This document shows positions 53,607-63,800 of a DNA stretch of 64,000 nucleotides, piece by piece (position 1 is the stretch's first letter; every line of letters begins with the position of its first letter). Both the position numbers and the translations under genes were made by a program. The notes below the pieces were generated by a model, which saw nothing but the letters and a program-made list of their open reading frames with translations, was not told where the DNA came from and did no database searches. Origin of the DNA: Gammaproteobacteria bacterium. GTDB taxonomy: Bacteria > Pseudomonadota > Gammaproteobacteria > Nevskiales > Nevskiaceae. Where the stretch lies: NCBI GenBank assembly GCA_026398815.1, contig JAPLSA010000005.1, forward strand, positions 1 through 64,000. Direction: 5' to 3'.

Positions 53607-56600
53607 TCAGGCGAGGACCGGCCGCCGCACCCGGAACCAGGCGGCGTAGAGCGCCGGCAGGAAGGTCATGGTCAGCACCGTGGCGACGATCAGGCCGCCC
53701 ATCAGCGCGGCGGCCATCGGCCCGAAGAAGGCGCTGCGCACCAGCGGAATCAGCGCCAGCACGGCGGCGGCGGCAGTCAGCACGATCGGCCGGAACCGGC
53801 GCACGGCGGATTCCACGATCGCCGTCCACGAGTCGTGGCCAGCGGCGATGTCCTGATCGATCTGATCGACCAGGATCACCGAGTTGCGCATGATGATGCC
53901 GGCCAGCGCGATCACCCCGAGCAGCGCGACGAAGCCGAACGGTAGCCCGGTCAGCAGCAGCGCAGCCGCCGCGCCGATGATCCCCAGCGGGGCGGTCAGC
54001 AGCACCATCACCGTGCGGCCGAAGTGCTGCAGCTGGATCATCAGCAGCAGCAGGATGACGATCAGCATCATCGGCATCTGGGCGTTGATCGAATCGTTGG
54101 CGAGCTTGGACTGCTCCAGCGAACCGGCGATGCCGATCTCGTAGCCGACCGGCAACCGGGCGCGGATCGCATCGAGCTGCCGGTCGATCGCCATCGTCAC
54201 GTCCGGCGGCTGGGTGCCCGGCAGGTTGTCGGCCTGGATGGTGATTGCCGGCAGCCGCGAGCGCCGCCAGATCACGCCGGGTTCGAACTCAGGCCGGGCG
54301 GTGCCGAACTGCGAGAACGGCACCGACACGCCGCTGGCGGTCGGCATGTAGGCATCGGCCAGCTCGCTGATGTTGTCGCGCTCCGTAAGTGGCTGGCGGG
54401 CGACGATCTCGATGTTGCGGTTGGCTTCGCGATAGGTACCGATGGTGGTCCCGGACAGGATCGTCTGACCGGCGCCGCGTACCTGTTCGCTGGTGATGCC
54501 GAGCACGCGCAGCTTGTCCTGGTCGATGTCGTCGCGGATCACCAGGATCTTCTCGTGCCAGTTGTCGTGGACGTTGCGGACCTGCGGGCTGCTGGCGACG
54601 ATCGCCCGCACTTCGTCGGCAAACTGGCGCACGACCGCGGCGTCCGGCCCCTGCACGCGGAACTGAACCGGCCAGCCGACCGGCGGCCCGTTGGGCAGCG
54701 GATCGGCCTTGCCGCGCACTTCCGGGAACTCGTCGAGCAGCCACTGGCGAATGCGCTGGCGCAGGGCTTCGCGCGCCTTGGCGTCGCGCGCCACGACCAT
54801 GAACTGCGAAAAGTTCACGTGCGACAGCTGCTGGTCCAGCGCCAGATAGAAGCGCGGCGCGCCGGTGCCGACCCAGGCGGTGTAGTCGACGACGTCGGGA
54901 TCGTCCTTGAGCTTGGCTTCCATGCGCTTGGCCACTGCTTCGGTAGCCGAGAAGCTGGCGCCTTCGGCTAGCCACAGGTCGACCATGATCTCGTTGCGCA
55001 CCGACTCCGGGAAGAACTGCTTGGGGATCAGGCTGAAGCTGGCGACGCCGAGCACGAAGGCGACGACCGTGGCCGCCATCACCGTGATGCGATGAGCCAC
55101 GCACCAGTCGATCAACCGGCGCAGGCGCGCATAGAACGGCGTGTCGTACAGCTCGTGGTGATCGCCGGCCGGCCGCTCCTTCAGCAGCCGCACGCCGAGC
55201 CACGGCGTGACGTACACCGAGGCCAGCCAGGAAATCACCAGCGACATGCCGACCACGGCAAAAATCGAGAACGTGTACTCGCCGGCTGCCGACTTGGCGA
55301 AGCCCACCGGCAGGAAGCCGGCGGCGGTGATCAAGGTACCGGTCAGCATCGGGAAGGCGGTGGAGGTGTAGGCGTACGACGCCGCCTTGAGCTTGTCGTA
55401 ACCCTCCTCCAACTTCCGCGCCATCATTTCGACGGCGATCATCGCGTCGTCGACCAGCAGGCCCAGCGACAGCACCAGCGCGCCAAGCGAGATCTTCTGC
55501 AACTGGATGCCGGCCCAGTCCATCGCCAGGAAGGTCACGCCGAGCACGAACGGAATGGTCAGCGCCACCACCATGCCGGTGCGCAGGCCGAGGCTGAAGA
55601 AGCTGACCACCAGCACGATCACCACCGCTTCGGCCAGCGACTGCACGAACTCGCCGACCGCGTGCTTGACCACTTCCGGCTGGTCGGTGATCTGGGTGAC
55701 GCTGATGCCGAGCGGATGATCGGCAGTCAGCCGCGCAACGATCGCATCCAGCTCGCGGCCGACCTTCAGCACGTCGCTGTCCTTCTCCATCACCACGCCG
55801 AGCGCCATCGCGTCAACGCCGCGATGGCGGATCTTGGTGCGCGGCGGATCCTCCCAGCCGCGATAGACCTCGGCGAAATCGCCGAGCCTGAAGATGGCGG
55901 AACCAACCCGGAAGCGGGTGTCCTCGATCTGCCGGATGCTGTCGTACTCGCCGCCGACGCGGACGAATACCGCGCGGTCCGCCGTTTCCAGGCGTCCGGC
56001 CGGGGCGACGATGTTCTGGCCGCGCAGCGCTTCGCCCAGTTGCTGGAACGTGATGCCGAGCTGGGCGAACTTGCGGTAGCTGAACTCGACGTAGATGCGC
56101 GGCTGCTGCTCGCCGAGCAGATCCACTTTCTCGACACCCGGCACCGAGGCCAGCACCTTGCGGGCGTTGTCGACGTAATCCTTCAGTTCGGTGTAGCTGA
56201 AGCCGTCGGCCTCGAAGGCGTACATAGCGATGTAGGTGTCGCCGAACTCGTCGTTGAAGAACGGCCCCTGCACGCCCTGCGGCAGCTGGCTCTGGACATC
56301 GCCGACCTTTTTGCGCACCTGGTACCAGGTGGCGCGGATATCCTTCGGCGGCGTGTCCTCGCGCAGGAACACGAACACCTGAGACTCACCCGGCTTGGAG
56401 TAGCTCTGGGTGCGATCCAGCCACGGGGTTTCGGCGAGCTTTTCCTCGATCCGGTCGGTGACCTGCTGCTCCATCTCGGTCGCCGTGGCGCCCGGCCAGA
56501 TGGTGCGGATCACCATGGTGCGAAAGGTGAACTCGGGATCTTCCTTCTGGCCCAGATTCAGGTAGGCGGCGACGCCAGCCAGCATCAGCAGCACGACGAT

Positions 56601-56681
56601 GAAGCGGGTGAACGAATCGTGCTGGATGGCCCAGCGCGACAGGTTGAAACCGCCCTCGTTCGCAGCTTTCGGTGCGCTCAT
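53607..56681 (-). CDS. RND efflux transporter permease
   Basis: This 1024-residue inner-membrane pump of the HAE-1/AcrB superfamily has twelve membrane segments and two large periplasmic loops. The proton-relay aspartates in segment 4 are visible in LGLLVDDAMIAVEMMARKLE, and SGLPFGFVALLGVIALAGII-like sequence lies near segment 10. Overall it resembles TriC/MexK-type pumps more than AcrB; the substrates are unknown. The TetR gene and adaptor lie directly upstream in the same direction; no outer-membrane channel gene is in the window. Confidence 0.93.
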   Translation of the reverse strand: MSAPKAANEGGFNLSRWAIQHDSFTRFIVVLLMLAGVAAYLNLGQKEDPEFTFRTMVIRTIWPGATATEMEQQVTDRIEEKLAETPWLDRTQSYSKPGESQVFVFLREDTPPKDIRATWYQVRKKVGDVQSQLPQGVQGPFFNDEFGDTYIAMYAFEADGFSYTELKDYVDNARKVLASVPGVEKVDLLGEQQPRIYVEFSYRKFAQLGITFQQLGEALRGQNIVAPAGRLETADRAVFVRVGGEYDSIRQIEDTRFRVGSAIFRLGDFAEVYRGWEDPPRTKIRHRGVDAMALGVVMEKDSDVLKVGRELDAIVARLTADHPLGISVTQITDQPEVVKHAVGEFVQSLAEAVVIVLVVSFFSLGLRTGMVVALTIPFVLGVTFLAMDWAGIQLQKISLGALVLSLGLLVDDAMIAVEMMARKLEEGYDKLKAASYAYTSTAFPMLTGTLITAAGFLPVGFAKSAAGEYTFSIFAVVGMSLVISWLASVYVTPWLGVRLLKERPAGDHHELYDTPFYARLRRLIDWCVAHRITVMAATVVAFVLGVASFSLIPKQFFPESVRNEIMVDLWLAEGASFSATEAVAKRMEAKLKDDPDVVDYTAWVGTGAPRFYLALDQQLSHVNFSQFMVVARDAKAREALRQRIRQWLLDEFPEVRGKADPLPNGPPVGWPVQFRVQGPDAAVVRQFADEVRAIVASSPQVRNVHDNWHEKILVIRDDIDQDKLRVLGITSEQVRGAGQTILSGTTIGTYREANRNIEIVARQPLTERDNISELADAYMPTASGVSVPFSQFGTARPEFEPGVIWRRSRLPAITIQADNLPGTQPPDVTMAIDRQLDAIRARLPVGYEIGIAGSLEQSKLANDSINAQMPMMLIVILLLLMIQLQHFGRTVMVLLTAPLGIIGAAAALLLTGLPFGFVALLGVIALAGIIMRNSVILVDQIDQDIAAGHDSWTAIVESAVRRFRPIVLTAAAAVLALIPLVRSAFFGPMAAALMGGLIVATVLTMTFLPALYAAWFRVRRPVLA

Positions 56682-56688
56682 GAGCGGC

Positions 56689-57801
56689 TCAGCCTGCGGA
56701 CGGCGCGGCCGCCGGCTTTTCCACCATCCGTTTCACTTTCTGGCCAGCGCGCAGCAGCGCGGCGCCGGCAGTGACGACGCGTTCGCCGGGCTTCAGACCT
56801 TCGGCCACCAACACTTCGTTGCGCTGGAAGCCCACCAGCTGCAGCGGCCGGAACTGCACCGCGCCGCTGGCCTCGTCGAACACCCAGACGCCCTGGGCGC
56901 CGGCGTTCTCGACATAGGCCGACAGCGGCAGGTGGATCAGCGCCGGCAGGCCGGCGTCGACGATGCGCACGGTAGCCGTCATGCCGATCTGCATGGTCGC
57001 CGGCGGCGCGTCGATGCTGACCCGCAGCGCATAGGTGCGGGTGGCCGGGTCGGCGGACTGCGAAAGCTCGCGGATGCGGCCCGGCGTCACGGTGCCGCCG
57101 CCGGCCCACAGCAGGATGTCCACTGGCGCGCCGGGCTTCAGGCGGCCGACCAGCTGCTCCGGCACGTTGGCAGCCACTTCCAGGGTGCCGCTGCGCGCCA
57201 GACGCACCACCACCTGGCCGGCACTGACCACCTGCCCGGCCTCGCCGTCGAGCGCGGTGATGGTGCCGTCGGCATCGGCGTGCAGCTCGGCGTAGCCGGT
57301 CTGGTTGCCGCTGACTCGCGCCTGCGCGCGCACCGATTCCAGCTGCGCCTTGGCGGCCTCGAAACGGGTCTTTTGGCGATCGAACTCGGCACGGCTGATG
57401 AAGCCGGATTCAGCCAGCTTCGCGTAACGCTCGAAATCGGCTTTCTCGACCGCGAACTGCGCTTCCTGGGCAGCGACCGTTGCCCGGCTGGCGCTTTCGT
57501 TGAGCGCCAGATCCTTCGGATCGAGACGCATCAGCAGATCGCCCTTCTTGACCCGGTCGCCGACATTGACCCGGCGATCCTCGATCTTGCCGGCCACGCG
57601 GAAGCCGAGGTTCGACTCGTACCGGGGCCGCACTTCACCGGCATAGGTGTTGTAGCCGTCGGTCTTGCCGACCGTGACCTCGACCGTGCGCACCGCGCGG
57701 ATTTCCTCCGGCGCCGCCGGCGGCTTGCTGCAGGCGCTGACCAGCAGCGGCAGGGCGAAGGTGGCGCAGCGAGCCAGCGGGGATAACGGGAGACGGTTCA
57801 C
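56689..57801 (-). CDS. RND efflux periplasmic adaptor (membrane fusion) lipoprotein
   Basis: The 370-residue adaptor has a lipobox in FALPLLVSACSKPP, lipoyl half-motifs (YESNLGFRVAGKIEDRRVNV; GTITALDGEAGQVVSAGQVV), a helical hairpin and a C-terminal beta-barrel. GTG 57801 is chosen because AAGGAG lies 6 bp upstream and the lipoprotein signal begins there. It sits 7 bp upstream of the pump gene and 85 bp downstream of the TetR gene. Confidence 0.93.
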   Translation of the reverse strand: MNRLPLSPLARCATFALPLLVSACSKPPAAPEEIRAVRTVEVTVGKTDGYNTYAGEVRPRYESNLGFRVAGKIEDRRVNVGDRVKKGDLLMRLDPKDLALNESASRATVAAQEAQFAVEKADFERYAKLAESGFISRAEFDRQKTRFEAAKAQLESVRAQARVSGNQTGYAELHADADGTITALDGEAGQVVSAGQVVVRLARSGTLEVAANVPEQLVGRLKPGAPVDILLWAGGGTVTPGRIRELSQSADPATRTYALRVSIDAPPATMQIGMTATVRIVDAGLPALIHLPLSAYVENAGAQGVWVFDEASGAVQFRPLQLVGFQRNEVLVAEGLKPGERVVTAGAALLRAGQKVKRMVEKPAAAPSAG

Positions 57802-57886
57802 GAACACTCCTTGCCGCACGGCGCGGGCATCAACCGGCGTGGCGCCGGATTGACGAAACATGGTTTTCTGTCAATCGAAAGTCGCA

Positions 57887-58489
57887 TCAGACCGGGCGGA
57901 CCAGCAGCGCATCGACCAGGAATTCCGCCATCAACGCGGCCTGCCGGCCACGGTCTTCGGCAAAGCGCTCGGCCACCATCTGCGGATGGCAGAACGGCAT
58001 CACCGCGTTGAACACGGACAGGCAGCGGTCTTCGAGCCTGTCGGCGGAAAACTCGCCGCTGCGTGCGCCGTCCTCGATCACCAGCCGGTAGCAGGCCCGC
58101 ACCCGTTCGATGTGGGCGTCGATGACGCTCCACTGCTCGTCCATCGCGATGGCGACGATCTCGTGGACGCGCGATTCGTTCAGGTACTGCTCGCAAGTGA
58201 AACGGTGACCTTCCATCACCAGCCGCTTCAGCCGTTCGGAAGCCGGGCGCGCCTCGCGGGCAATGCCCTGCGCCATCGCTTCCATGCGCGCCAGCACCAC
58301 CTCGGTGATCGCCTCGTTGATCGCCGCCTTCGATTCGAAGAATCGATAGACGTTGGCCGGCGACATCTCGCAGGCCTGCGCGACATCGGCGACGGTGGTC
58401 TTGGAATAGCCGTAGGCACGGAACAGGCGTTCCGCCTCGGCCAGGATGCGATCCCGGATCGCCGGCTGGGTAATGGCTGCGCTTCTCAT
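57887..58489 (-). CDS. TetR-family regulator of the RND efflux operon
   Basis: The 200-residue regulator has an N-terminal helix-turn-helix (ILAEAERLFRAYGYSKTTVA, DVAQACEMSPANVYRFFESK). The C-terminal ligand domain matches the TetR_C_7/AefR-like type by pattern. ATG 58489 is preferred to the in-frame TTG at 58513, because the latter would place the operator (58491-58512) inside the coding region. Position and operator suggest it represses itself and the downstream adaptor and pump genes. Confidence 0.9.
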   Translation of the reverse strand: MRSAAITQPAIRDRILAEAERLFRAYGYSKTTVADVAQACEMSPANVYRFFESKAAINEAITEVVLARMEAMAQGIAREARPASERLKRLVMEGHRFTCEQYLNESRVHEIVAIAMDEQWSVIDAHIERVRACYRLVIEDGARSGEFSADRLEDRCLSVFNAVMPFCHPQMVAERFAEDRGRQAALMAEFLVDALLVRPV

Positions 58490-58490
58490 A

Positions 58491-58512
58491 TGACGATTGT
58501 CATTAATCGTCA
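58491..58512. promoter_or_regulatory. TetR operator, 22-bp perfect dyad
   Basis: TGACGATT (58491-58498) and AATCGTCA (58505-58512) are perfect 8-bp arms with a 6-bp AT-rich spacer, one base from the TetR ATG. The size and symmetry fit a TetR dimer site. Lying immediately upstream of the start codon, it would block ribosome or polymerase access and give tight autoregulation. Confidence 0.75.
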
Positions 58513-58622
58513 ATCACCGGTCAAACCCATCAATTGGGGTCAGATCCACATTTCCCTGCGGGCCCGCACCGCTGGCACCGGCCGACACGCGGCGTTAGGG
58601 TTCAGCCCCTGCCTTTCGTCCC

Positions 58623-59201
58623 ATGACCATGCCGAGCCCGCCCGTGCCCGCCGATCGCTACACCACGACCGCCATCGCGCTGCACTGGCTGATCGCGCTG
58701 CTGATCGTCGGCGGCTTCGTCGTCGGCCTGTACATGACCGGCCTGAAGCTGTCGCCCGACAAGCTGAAGCTCTACAGCTGGCACAAGTGGAGCGGCATGA
58801 CCGTGCTGGCGCTGGCCGTATTGCGCCTCGTCTGGCGCGGTCGCCACCCGCCTCCACCGCCGCTGCCGGGCCAGCCGCGCTGGCAGTTGCAGGCGGCGCA
58901 CGCTGCGCATCTGGCGCTGTACGGGCTGATCGTCGCGGTGCCGATGAGCGGCTGGCTGTACAGCTCAGCCAGCGGCTACCCGGTGGTCTATTTCGGTATC
59001 AAGGCGCTGCAGCTGCCCGATCTGGTCGACAAGAACAAGGAACTGGCGGCGCTGCTGAAGGAAGTCCACGAATGGCTGAACTGGACGATGGCGGCGCTGG
59101 TCACAATGCATGCTGCCGCTGCGGTGAAGCACCAGCTGATTGACCGCGACGGCACCCTCGCCCGCATGCTGCCGTGGCGGCATCGTCATCGCAGCGCCTG
59201 A
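58623..59201 (+). CDS. Cytochrome b561 (CybB-like)
   Basis: This 192-residue diheme membrane protein has four membrane segments. Heme-ligand histidines lie in IALHWLIALLIVGGFVVGLY, YSWHKWSGMTVLALAVLRL, AAHAAHLALYGLIVAVP and VTMHAAAAVKHQLIDRDG. It passes electrons between quinol and periplasmic acceptors. Together with the two YceI genes downstream it resembles the yceJ-yceI pair of E. coli. Confidence 0.93.
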   Translation: MTMPSPPVPADRYTTTAIALHWLIALLIVGGFVVGLYMTGLKLSPDKLKLYSWHKWSGMTVLALAVLRLVWRGRHPPPPPLPGQPRWQLQAAHAAHLALYGLIVAVPMSGWLYSSASGYPVVYFGIKALQLPDLVDKNKELAALLKEVHEWLNWTMAALVTMHAAAAVKHQLIDRDGTLARMLPWRHRHRSA

Positions 59202-59238
59202 GCTTTCCGATCTGTCCCGCACCGTCCTCGCCGCCGCC

Positions 59239-59793
59239 ATGAAGCCGATTCCCGCTGTTCTCGCCTCCGTCCTGCTCGGCGCCAGCAGCGGCCTGCTGGC
59301 CGCCGAGCGCGCCATCGACACGTCCAGGAGCACGCTCAGCGCCGTGTTCACCCAGATGGGCGTCCCGGTCGAAGCGCCGTTCAAGCGCTTTTCCGGCCGC
59401 GTCGATCACGATCCGGCCAAGCCCGCCGACGCCAAGGCGACGCTGGACATCGACACCGCCAGCTTCGACATCGGCGATGACGACTACAACGCCGAAGTCC
59501 GCAAGCCCGAATGGTTCGACAGCGCCCACTACCCGAAGGCCACATTCACTGCCACCGGTCTCAAGCCGGCGGCTGATGGCAGCTTCGAGGCCACCGGGAC
59601 GCTGGTCCTCAAGGGCCGCAAGGCCGAGCTGAAAGCGCCGGTGACGGTCAAGGCGGAAGCCGGCGGCAGCCGCTACAGCGGCGTCGTGACGATGTCGCGG
59701 AAAGCCTTCGGCATCGGCGACCCGGCCTGGGATGGCACCGTCGAAGACCCAGTGAAGATCAAGTTCCAGCTGTTCGTTCCTGCGGCGCGCTGA
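59239..59793 (+). CDS. YceI-family periplasmic protein (first copy)
   Basis: The 184-residue exported lipocalin-like protein has a signal peptide (IPAVLASVLLGASSGLLAAE). YceI features are AIDTSRSTLSAVFTQMGVPV, WFDSAHYPKATFTATGLKPA and FGIGDPAWDGTVEDPVKIKF. YceI proteins bind isoprenoid or amphiphilic ligands, and their physiological role is unclear. ATG 59239 lies 37 bp after the cytochrome b561 stop. Confidence 0.92.
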   Translation: MKPIPAVLASVLLGASSGLLAAERAIDTSRSTLSAVFTQMGVPVEAPFKRFSGRVDHDPAKPADAKATLDIDTASFDIGDDDYNAEVRKPEWFDSAHYPKATFTATGLKPAADGSFEATGTLVLKGRKAELKAPVTVKAEAGGSRYSGVVTMSRKAFGIGDPAWDGTVEDPVKIKFQLFVPAAR

Positions 59794-59845
59794 CGCGCGC
59801 CGTCTGCTGTCCACCTCCGCCTTTCTCCTGACCGAGGACCCTGAA

Positions 59846-60451
59846 GTGATCCCTGCCCGCCGTCTGCTGTTGTCCGCCGCCATCGCCGTCTCCGCCAGCG
59901 GTGCCGCCATCGCCGCACCCGAGACCTACACCATCGACTCCAGCCACACCTACCCGAGCTTCAAGGCGGCCCACATCGGCGGCATCTCGTTCTGGCGCGG
60001 CAAGATCGACAAGAACAGCGGCGCCGTGACGCTGGACCGCGCGGCCAAGACCGGCTCCATCGAAATCCTGATGGACATGACCTCGATCGACTTCGGCCAC
60101 GAAAAGATGAACGAGCATGCGAAGAAGGACGACATCTTCGACGTTGCCAAGTACCCCACCGCCACCTACAAATCGACCAAGGTCGTGTTCACCGGCGATG
60201 CCATCAGCTCGGTCGAAGGCAACCTGACCCTGCATGGCGTCACCAAGCCGGTGACCTTGACGGTCAACGAGTTCAAGTGCATCCCGCATCCGTTCTACAA
60301 GCGCGAGGTCTGCGGCGCCGATGCCAGCGCCGTGATCGACCGCACCGAATTCGGCGTCGGCTACGGCGTCGGCAAGGCCATCCCGGATGGCAAGGTCACG
60401 CTGGAAATCCAGGTCGAGGCGCTGAAGGACGAAGCCCCCGGCCCGACCTGA
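59846..60451 (+). CDS. YceI-family periplasmic protein (second copy)
   Basis: The 201-residue exported protein has a signal peptide (LLLSAAIAVSASGAAIAAPE) and the canonical YceI pattern: YTIDSSHTYPSFKAAHIGGI, FGHEKMNEHAKKDDIFDVAK, YPTATYKSTKVVF, VEGNLTLHGVTKPVTLTVNE and DRTEFGVGYGV. The match to E. coli YceI is closer than for the first copy, which has lost several of these residues, so the pair has diverged. GTG 59846 is preceded by GAGG. Confidence 0.94.
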   Translation: MIPARRLLLSAAIAVSASGAAIAAPETYTIDSSHTYPSFKAAHIGGISFWRGKIDKNSGAVTLDRAAKTGSIEILMDMTSIDFGHEKMNEHAKKDDIFDVAKYPTATYKSTKVVFTGDAISSVEGNLTLHGVTKPVTLTVNEFKCIPHPFYKREVCGADASAVIDRTEFGVGYGVGKAIPDGKVTLEIQVEALKDEAPGPT

Positions 60452-60469
60452 TCCGGCCGTAGCGACCTG

Positions 60470-60501
60470 GCCGTGCCGGCCTTGCCCGAGGCCGGCACGG
60501 C
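60470..60501. terminator. Strong hairpin after yceI, without T-tract
   Basis: GCCGTGCCGGCC (60470-60481) and GGCCGGCACGGC (60490-60501) form a perfect 12-bp stem with an 8-base loop, 18 bp after the yceI stop. There is no T-run on either strand. It may protect the mRNA 3' end or act as a factor-dependent stop. Confidence 0.5.
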
Positions 60502-60839
60502 GACAGCTGCAGGACATCGCCCCGGTTGCCCTGTGCGCCGACGAGCCGAAATGAAGCGCGTGCGCACCATCGGGTCGCGCTTCAATTCGTCATCACGGGT
60601 CGTCTCGACGCTGATCACGACTGTAGGGATTGCGCCCGGATGGAGCAGCGGGGCGACCACTGCCGATGGGTCTCAAGGACGAGAGAACCACCGGTGATCA
60701 GCCGCCGTGACTCTTCGGGCCCACCGTCCCCTGACTGCCCGCGTCGATCGCCCCGAGGGGTTTCGACGAATCCGCGCGACGTCGTGCCGCCCGAACCGCC
60801 GCAGGGTTCCCGGGTGCCGCAGATCAAGCCGCTGCCCGC
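60502..60839. other. Intergenic region between yceI and glutamate dehydrogenase
   Basis: These 338 bp between convergent genes hold no gene I can support. Short open frames on both strands have Arg/Pro-rich translations typical of non-coding GC-rich DNA. A plus-strand frame ending at 60843 (tail PPQGSRVPQIKPLPA) overlaps the gdh stop but has no family match. No terminator with T-tract is seen for either gene. Confidence 0.5.
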
Positions 60840-63800
60840 CTAGCCGGTGTGGGCCAGCGGGTCCAGCGTCCGCAACGCCACCGACAGGCCGGCGAAGTCC
60901 CGCGCGCCGGCTGCCTGCAGTTCGGCGAGCCGCGCCTGCGCGAATGCGGCGGCGCGTTCGTGACCGGCGAACCAGGCGCTGATGCGGGCCTCGGCATCGT
61001 CGCCGTCGACGGCCAGCACGGCAGCCGTGATCCGGCGGTGCTGGCGCCAGGCGTCATCGCGCAGATTGACCCGTGACAGCGCCTGCCACTTGCCGGCGGT
61101 CGGCAGTTCGTTGATCGCCGACAGCAGCCACAGCAGGCGGAAGCGCTCGCCGACGCGGAAGTACACCGCCGCTGCGTCGGCCATGCCGACGCCGGCCTGT
61201 TCGGCCAGCTCGGCAAGGTCCAGCGCCGCGCCCAGCGCCCGCGTATGGGCCAGCCGCCGCGCCAGCGCCTCGGGCAGGCCGTCGTCGAGCATCGCCGTCA
61301 GGCTGCGCGTCCAGTCCTCGCGGTAGCCGGGCGGCAGTACCTCGGGCAGCAATGTCTGCAGTTCCGCCACCGGGCCGGCAAAGCGTTCGACCGCCGCCGC
61401 CACCGGCTGCGCCGCCCAGCGGCTGCCGGCCAGCCAGCCGGTGACATGCTTGAGCAGGCCGATCGCCAGATTCATCAGCCGGTACTGCACGGCGGCTGGC
61501 ACCTGCAGATCCAGCGCCTCGACGCCGCGCCAGTAGGCATCGCCGCCGACCACCTCGTGCGCAGTGGCATAAGCCTTCACCAGCTCGGCGCGGCCGAGGC
61601 CGTGGTCGTCGGCCCACAACTGGGCGAAGCCGGCGCCCATGCGATTGACCAGCGCATTCGACAGCACCGTGGCGATGATCTCGCGACGCAGCGGATGGGC
61701 CACCAGCGCCTCGCGATAGCCGCTGACCAGCGGCTGCGGAAAGTTCGCCAGCAGGTCGCGGGTGAAGAACGGATCGTCCGGCACCGTCGAGGCCAGCACG
61801 GCGTCGTACAGCGAGATCTTCGAATAGGCAATCAACACGCTCAGCTCCGGCCGCGTCAGGCCAGCGCCGGCAGCGCGACGACGCTTGATCTCGTCTTCGT
61901 CCGGCAGCCCTTCGAGCGCGCGATCGAGCCGGCCTTCGCGTTCCAGCATGCGCATCAGCTCGGCGTGGTCGTCGAGCCGGGCGGCGGCGTTCTGCTGCAG
62001 CAGGCTGATGGCCTGGCTCTGCACCTCGTTGTCGCGCAGCACGAAGCGGGCGATGTCGTCGGTCATCGAGACCAGCAGCAGGTCGCGATCCTCGCGGCGC
62101 AGCAGGCCGGCGGCCACCAGCGGCGCCAGCGCGATCTTGATGTTGACCTCGCGATCGGAGGTGTGGACACCGGCGGCGTTGTCGATGGCATCGGTGTTGA
62201 TCCGGCCGCCGCCGATCGCGCCGTTCTGGGCGTACTCGATGCGGCCGGCCTGGGTGAAGCCGAGGTTGCCGCCCTCGCCGACCACCTTGCAGCGCAGCGC
62301 GCCGCCGTTGACGCGGATCGCGTCGTTGGCGCGGTCGCCGACGTCGGCATGGCTCTGCAGACTGGCCTTCACATAGGTGCCGATGCCGCCGTTCCACAGC
62401 AGGTCGACCGGTGCGGTCAGGATCGCGCGGATCAGCGCCGCCGGGGTCAGCGACTGCGCCTCGATTCCCAGCACCGCGCGCGCCTCCGGACTCAGCTCGA
62501 TGTGCTTGGCGCTGCGCGGATAGACGCCGCCGCCCCGGGAAATCCGCTGCGGGTCGTAGTCCGCCCACGACGAGCGCGGCAGCTCGAACAGCCGGCGGCG
62601 CTCGGCGAGGCTGGTCGCCGGGTCCGGATCGGGATCGAGAAAGATGTGGCGATGGTCGAAGGCAGCGACCAGCCGCAGCACCGGCGACAGCAGCATGCCG
62701 TTGCCGAACACGTCGCCGCTCATGTCGCCGATGCCGACGACGGTGAACGGCTGGTGCTGGATGTCGATCCCCGGCGTCATCTCGCGGAAGTGCCGCTTCA
62801 CCGATTCCCAGGCACCGCGCGCGGTGATGCCCATGCGCTTGTGGTCGTAGCCGGCGCTGCCACCGCTGGCGAAGGCATCGCCCAGCCAGAAGCCGTATTC
62901 GGCCGATACCGCGTTGGCGTAGTCGGAGAAGGTCGCCGTGCCCTTGTCGGCGGCCACCACGAGGTAGGGATCATCACCATCGTGGCGCACCGTGAGCGCC
63001 GGCGGCACGACCGCTGCGCCGACGCGGTTGTCGGTCAGATCCAGCAGGCCGCGCAGGAAGCTGCGGTAGCAGGCGATGCCCTGGGCCAGCCAGGCGTCGC
63101 GCTGCGCCGGGTCGACCGGCTTCTTGACCACGAAGCCGCCCTTGGCCCCGACCGGCACGATCACCGTGTTCTTGACCTGCTGGGCCTTCATCAGCCCCAG
63201 CACCTCGGTGCGGAAATCCTGCCGGCGATCGGACCAGCGCAGCCCGCCGCGCGCCACCCGGCCGCCGCGCAGATGCACGCCTTCCACCTCCGGCGAATAG
63301 ACCCAGATCTCGAACATCGGCCTCGGCTGAGGCAGTTCGGGAATCTTCGACGGGTCCAGCTTGAGGCTCAGCCAGCGCTTCGGCTGGCCGTCCGCCGTGG
63401 TCTGCCAGGCGTTGGTGCGCAGGCCGGCGTTGATCACCGCGACGAAGGCGCGCAGCACCCGGTCGGCATCGAGACTGGCCACCTCATCCAGCGCCTGGTC
63501 GATCGCCTGGGCATGGCCGGCCGCCGCGCCGCTGCGGCTGTCGCCATCGAGCGCCGGATCGAAACGGGCCTCGAAGGCCGCGACCAGCCGCTGCGCGATC
63601 GCGGCGTGCTGGGCCAGGATGTCCTCGATGTACGACTGGCTGAACGGCAGACCGGTCTGCAGCAGGTACTTGGTCAGCGCCCGCAGGAAGGTCACCTGCC
63701 GGGCGTTCAGGCCGGCGCCGAGCACCAGGCGATTGAGCCCGTCGTTCTCGACCTCGCCGCGCCAGACGGCCAGCAGCGCGGCCTCGAAATAGGCGGCCTG

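Noticed and set aside
60502-60839. A small gene on the plus strand ending at 60843
   Set aside because: It has Arg/Pro-rich composition, no ribosome site, no recognisable family, and overlaps the gdh stop.
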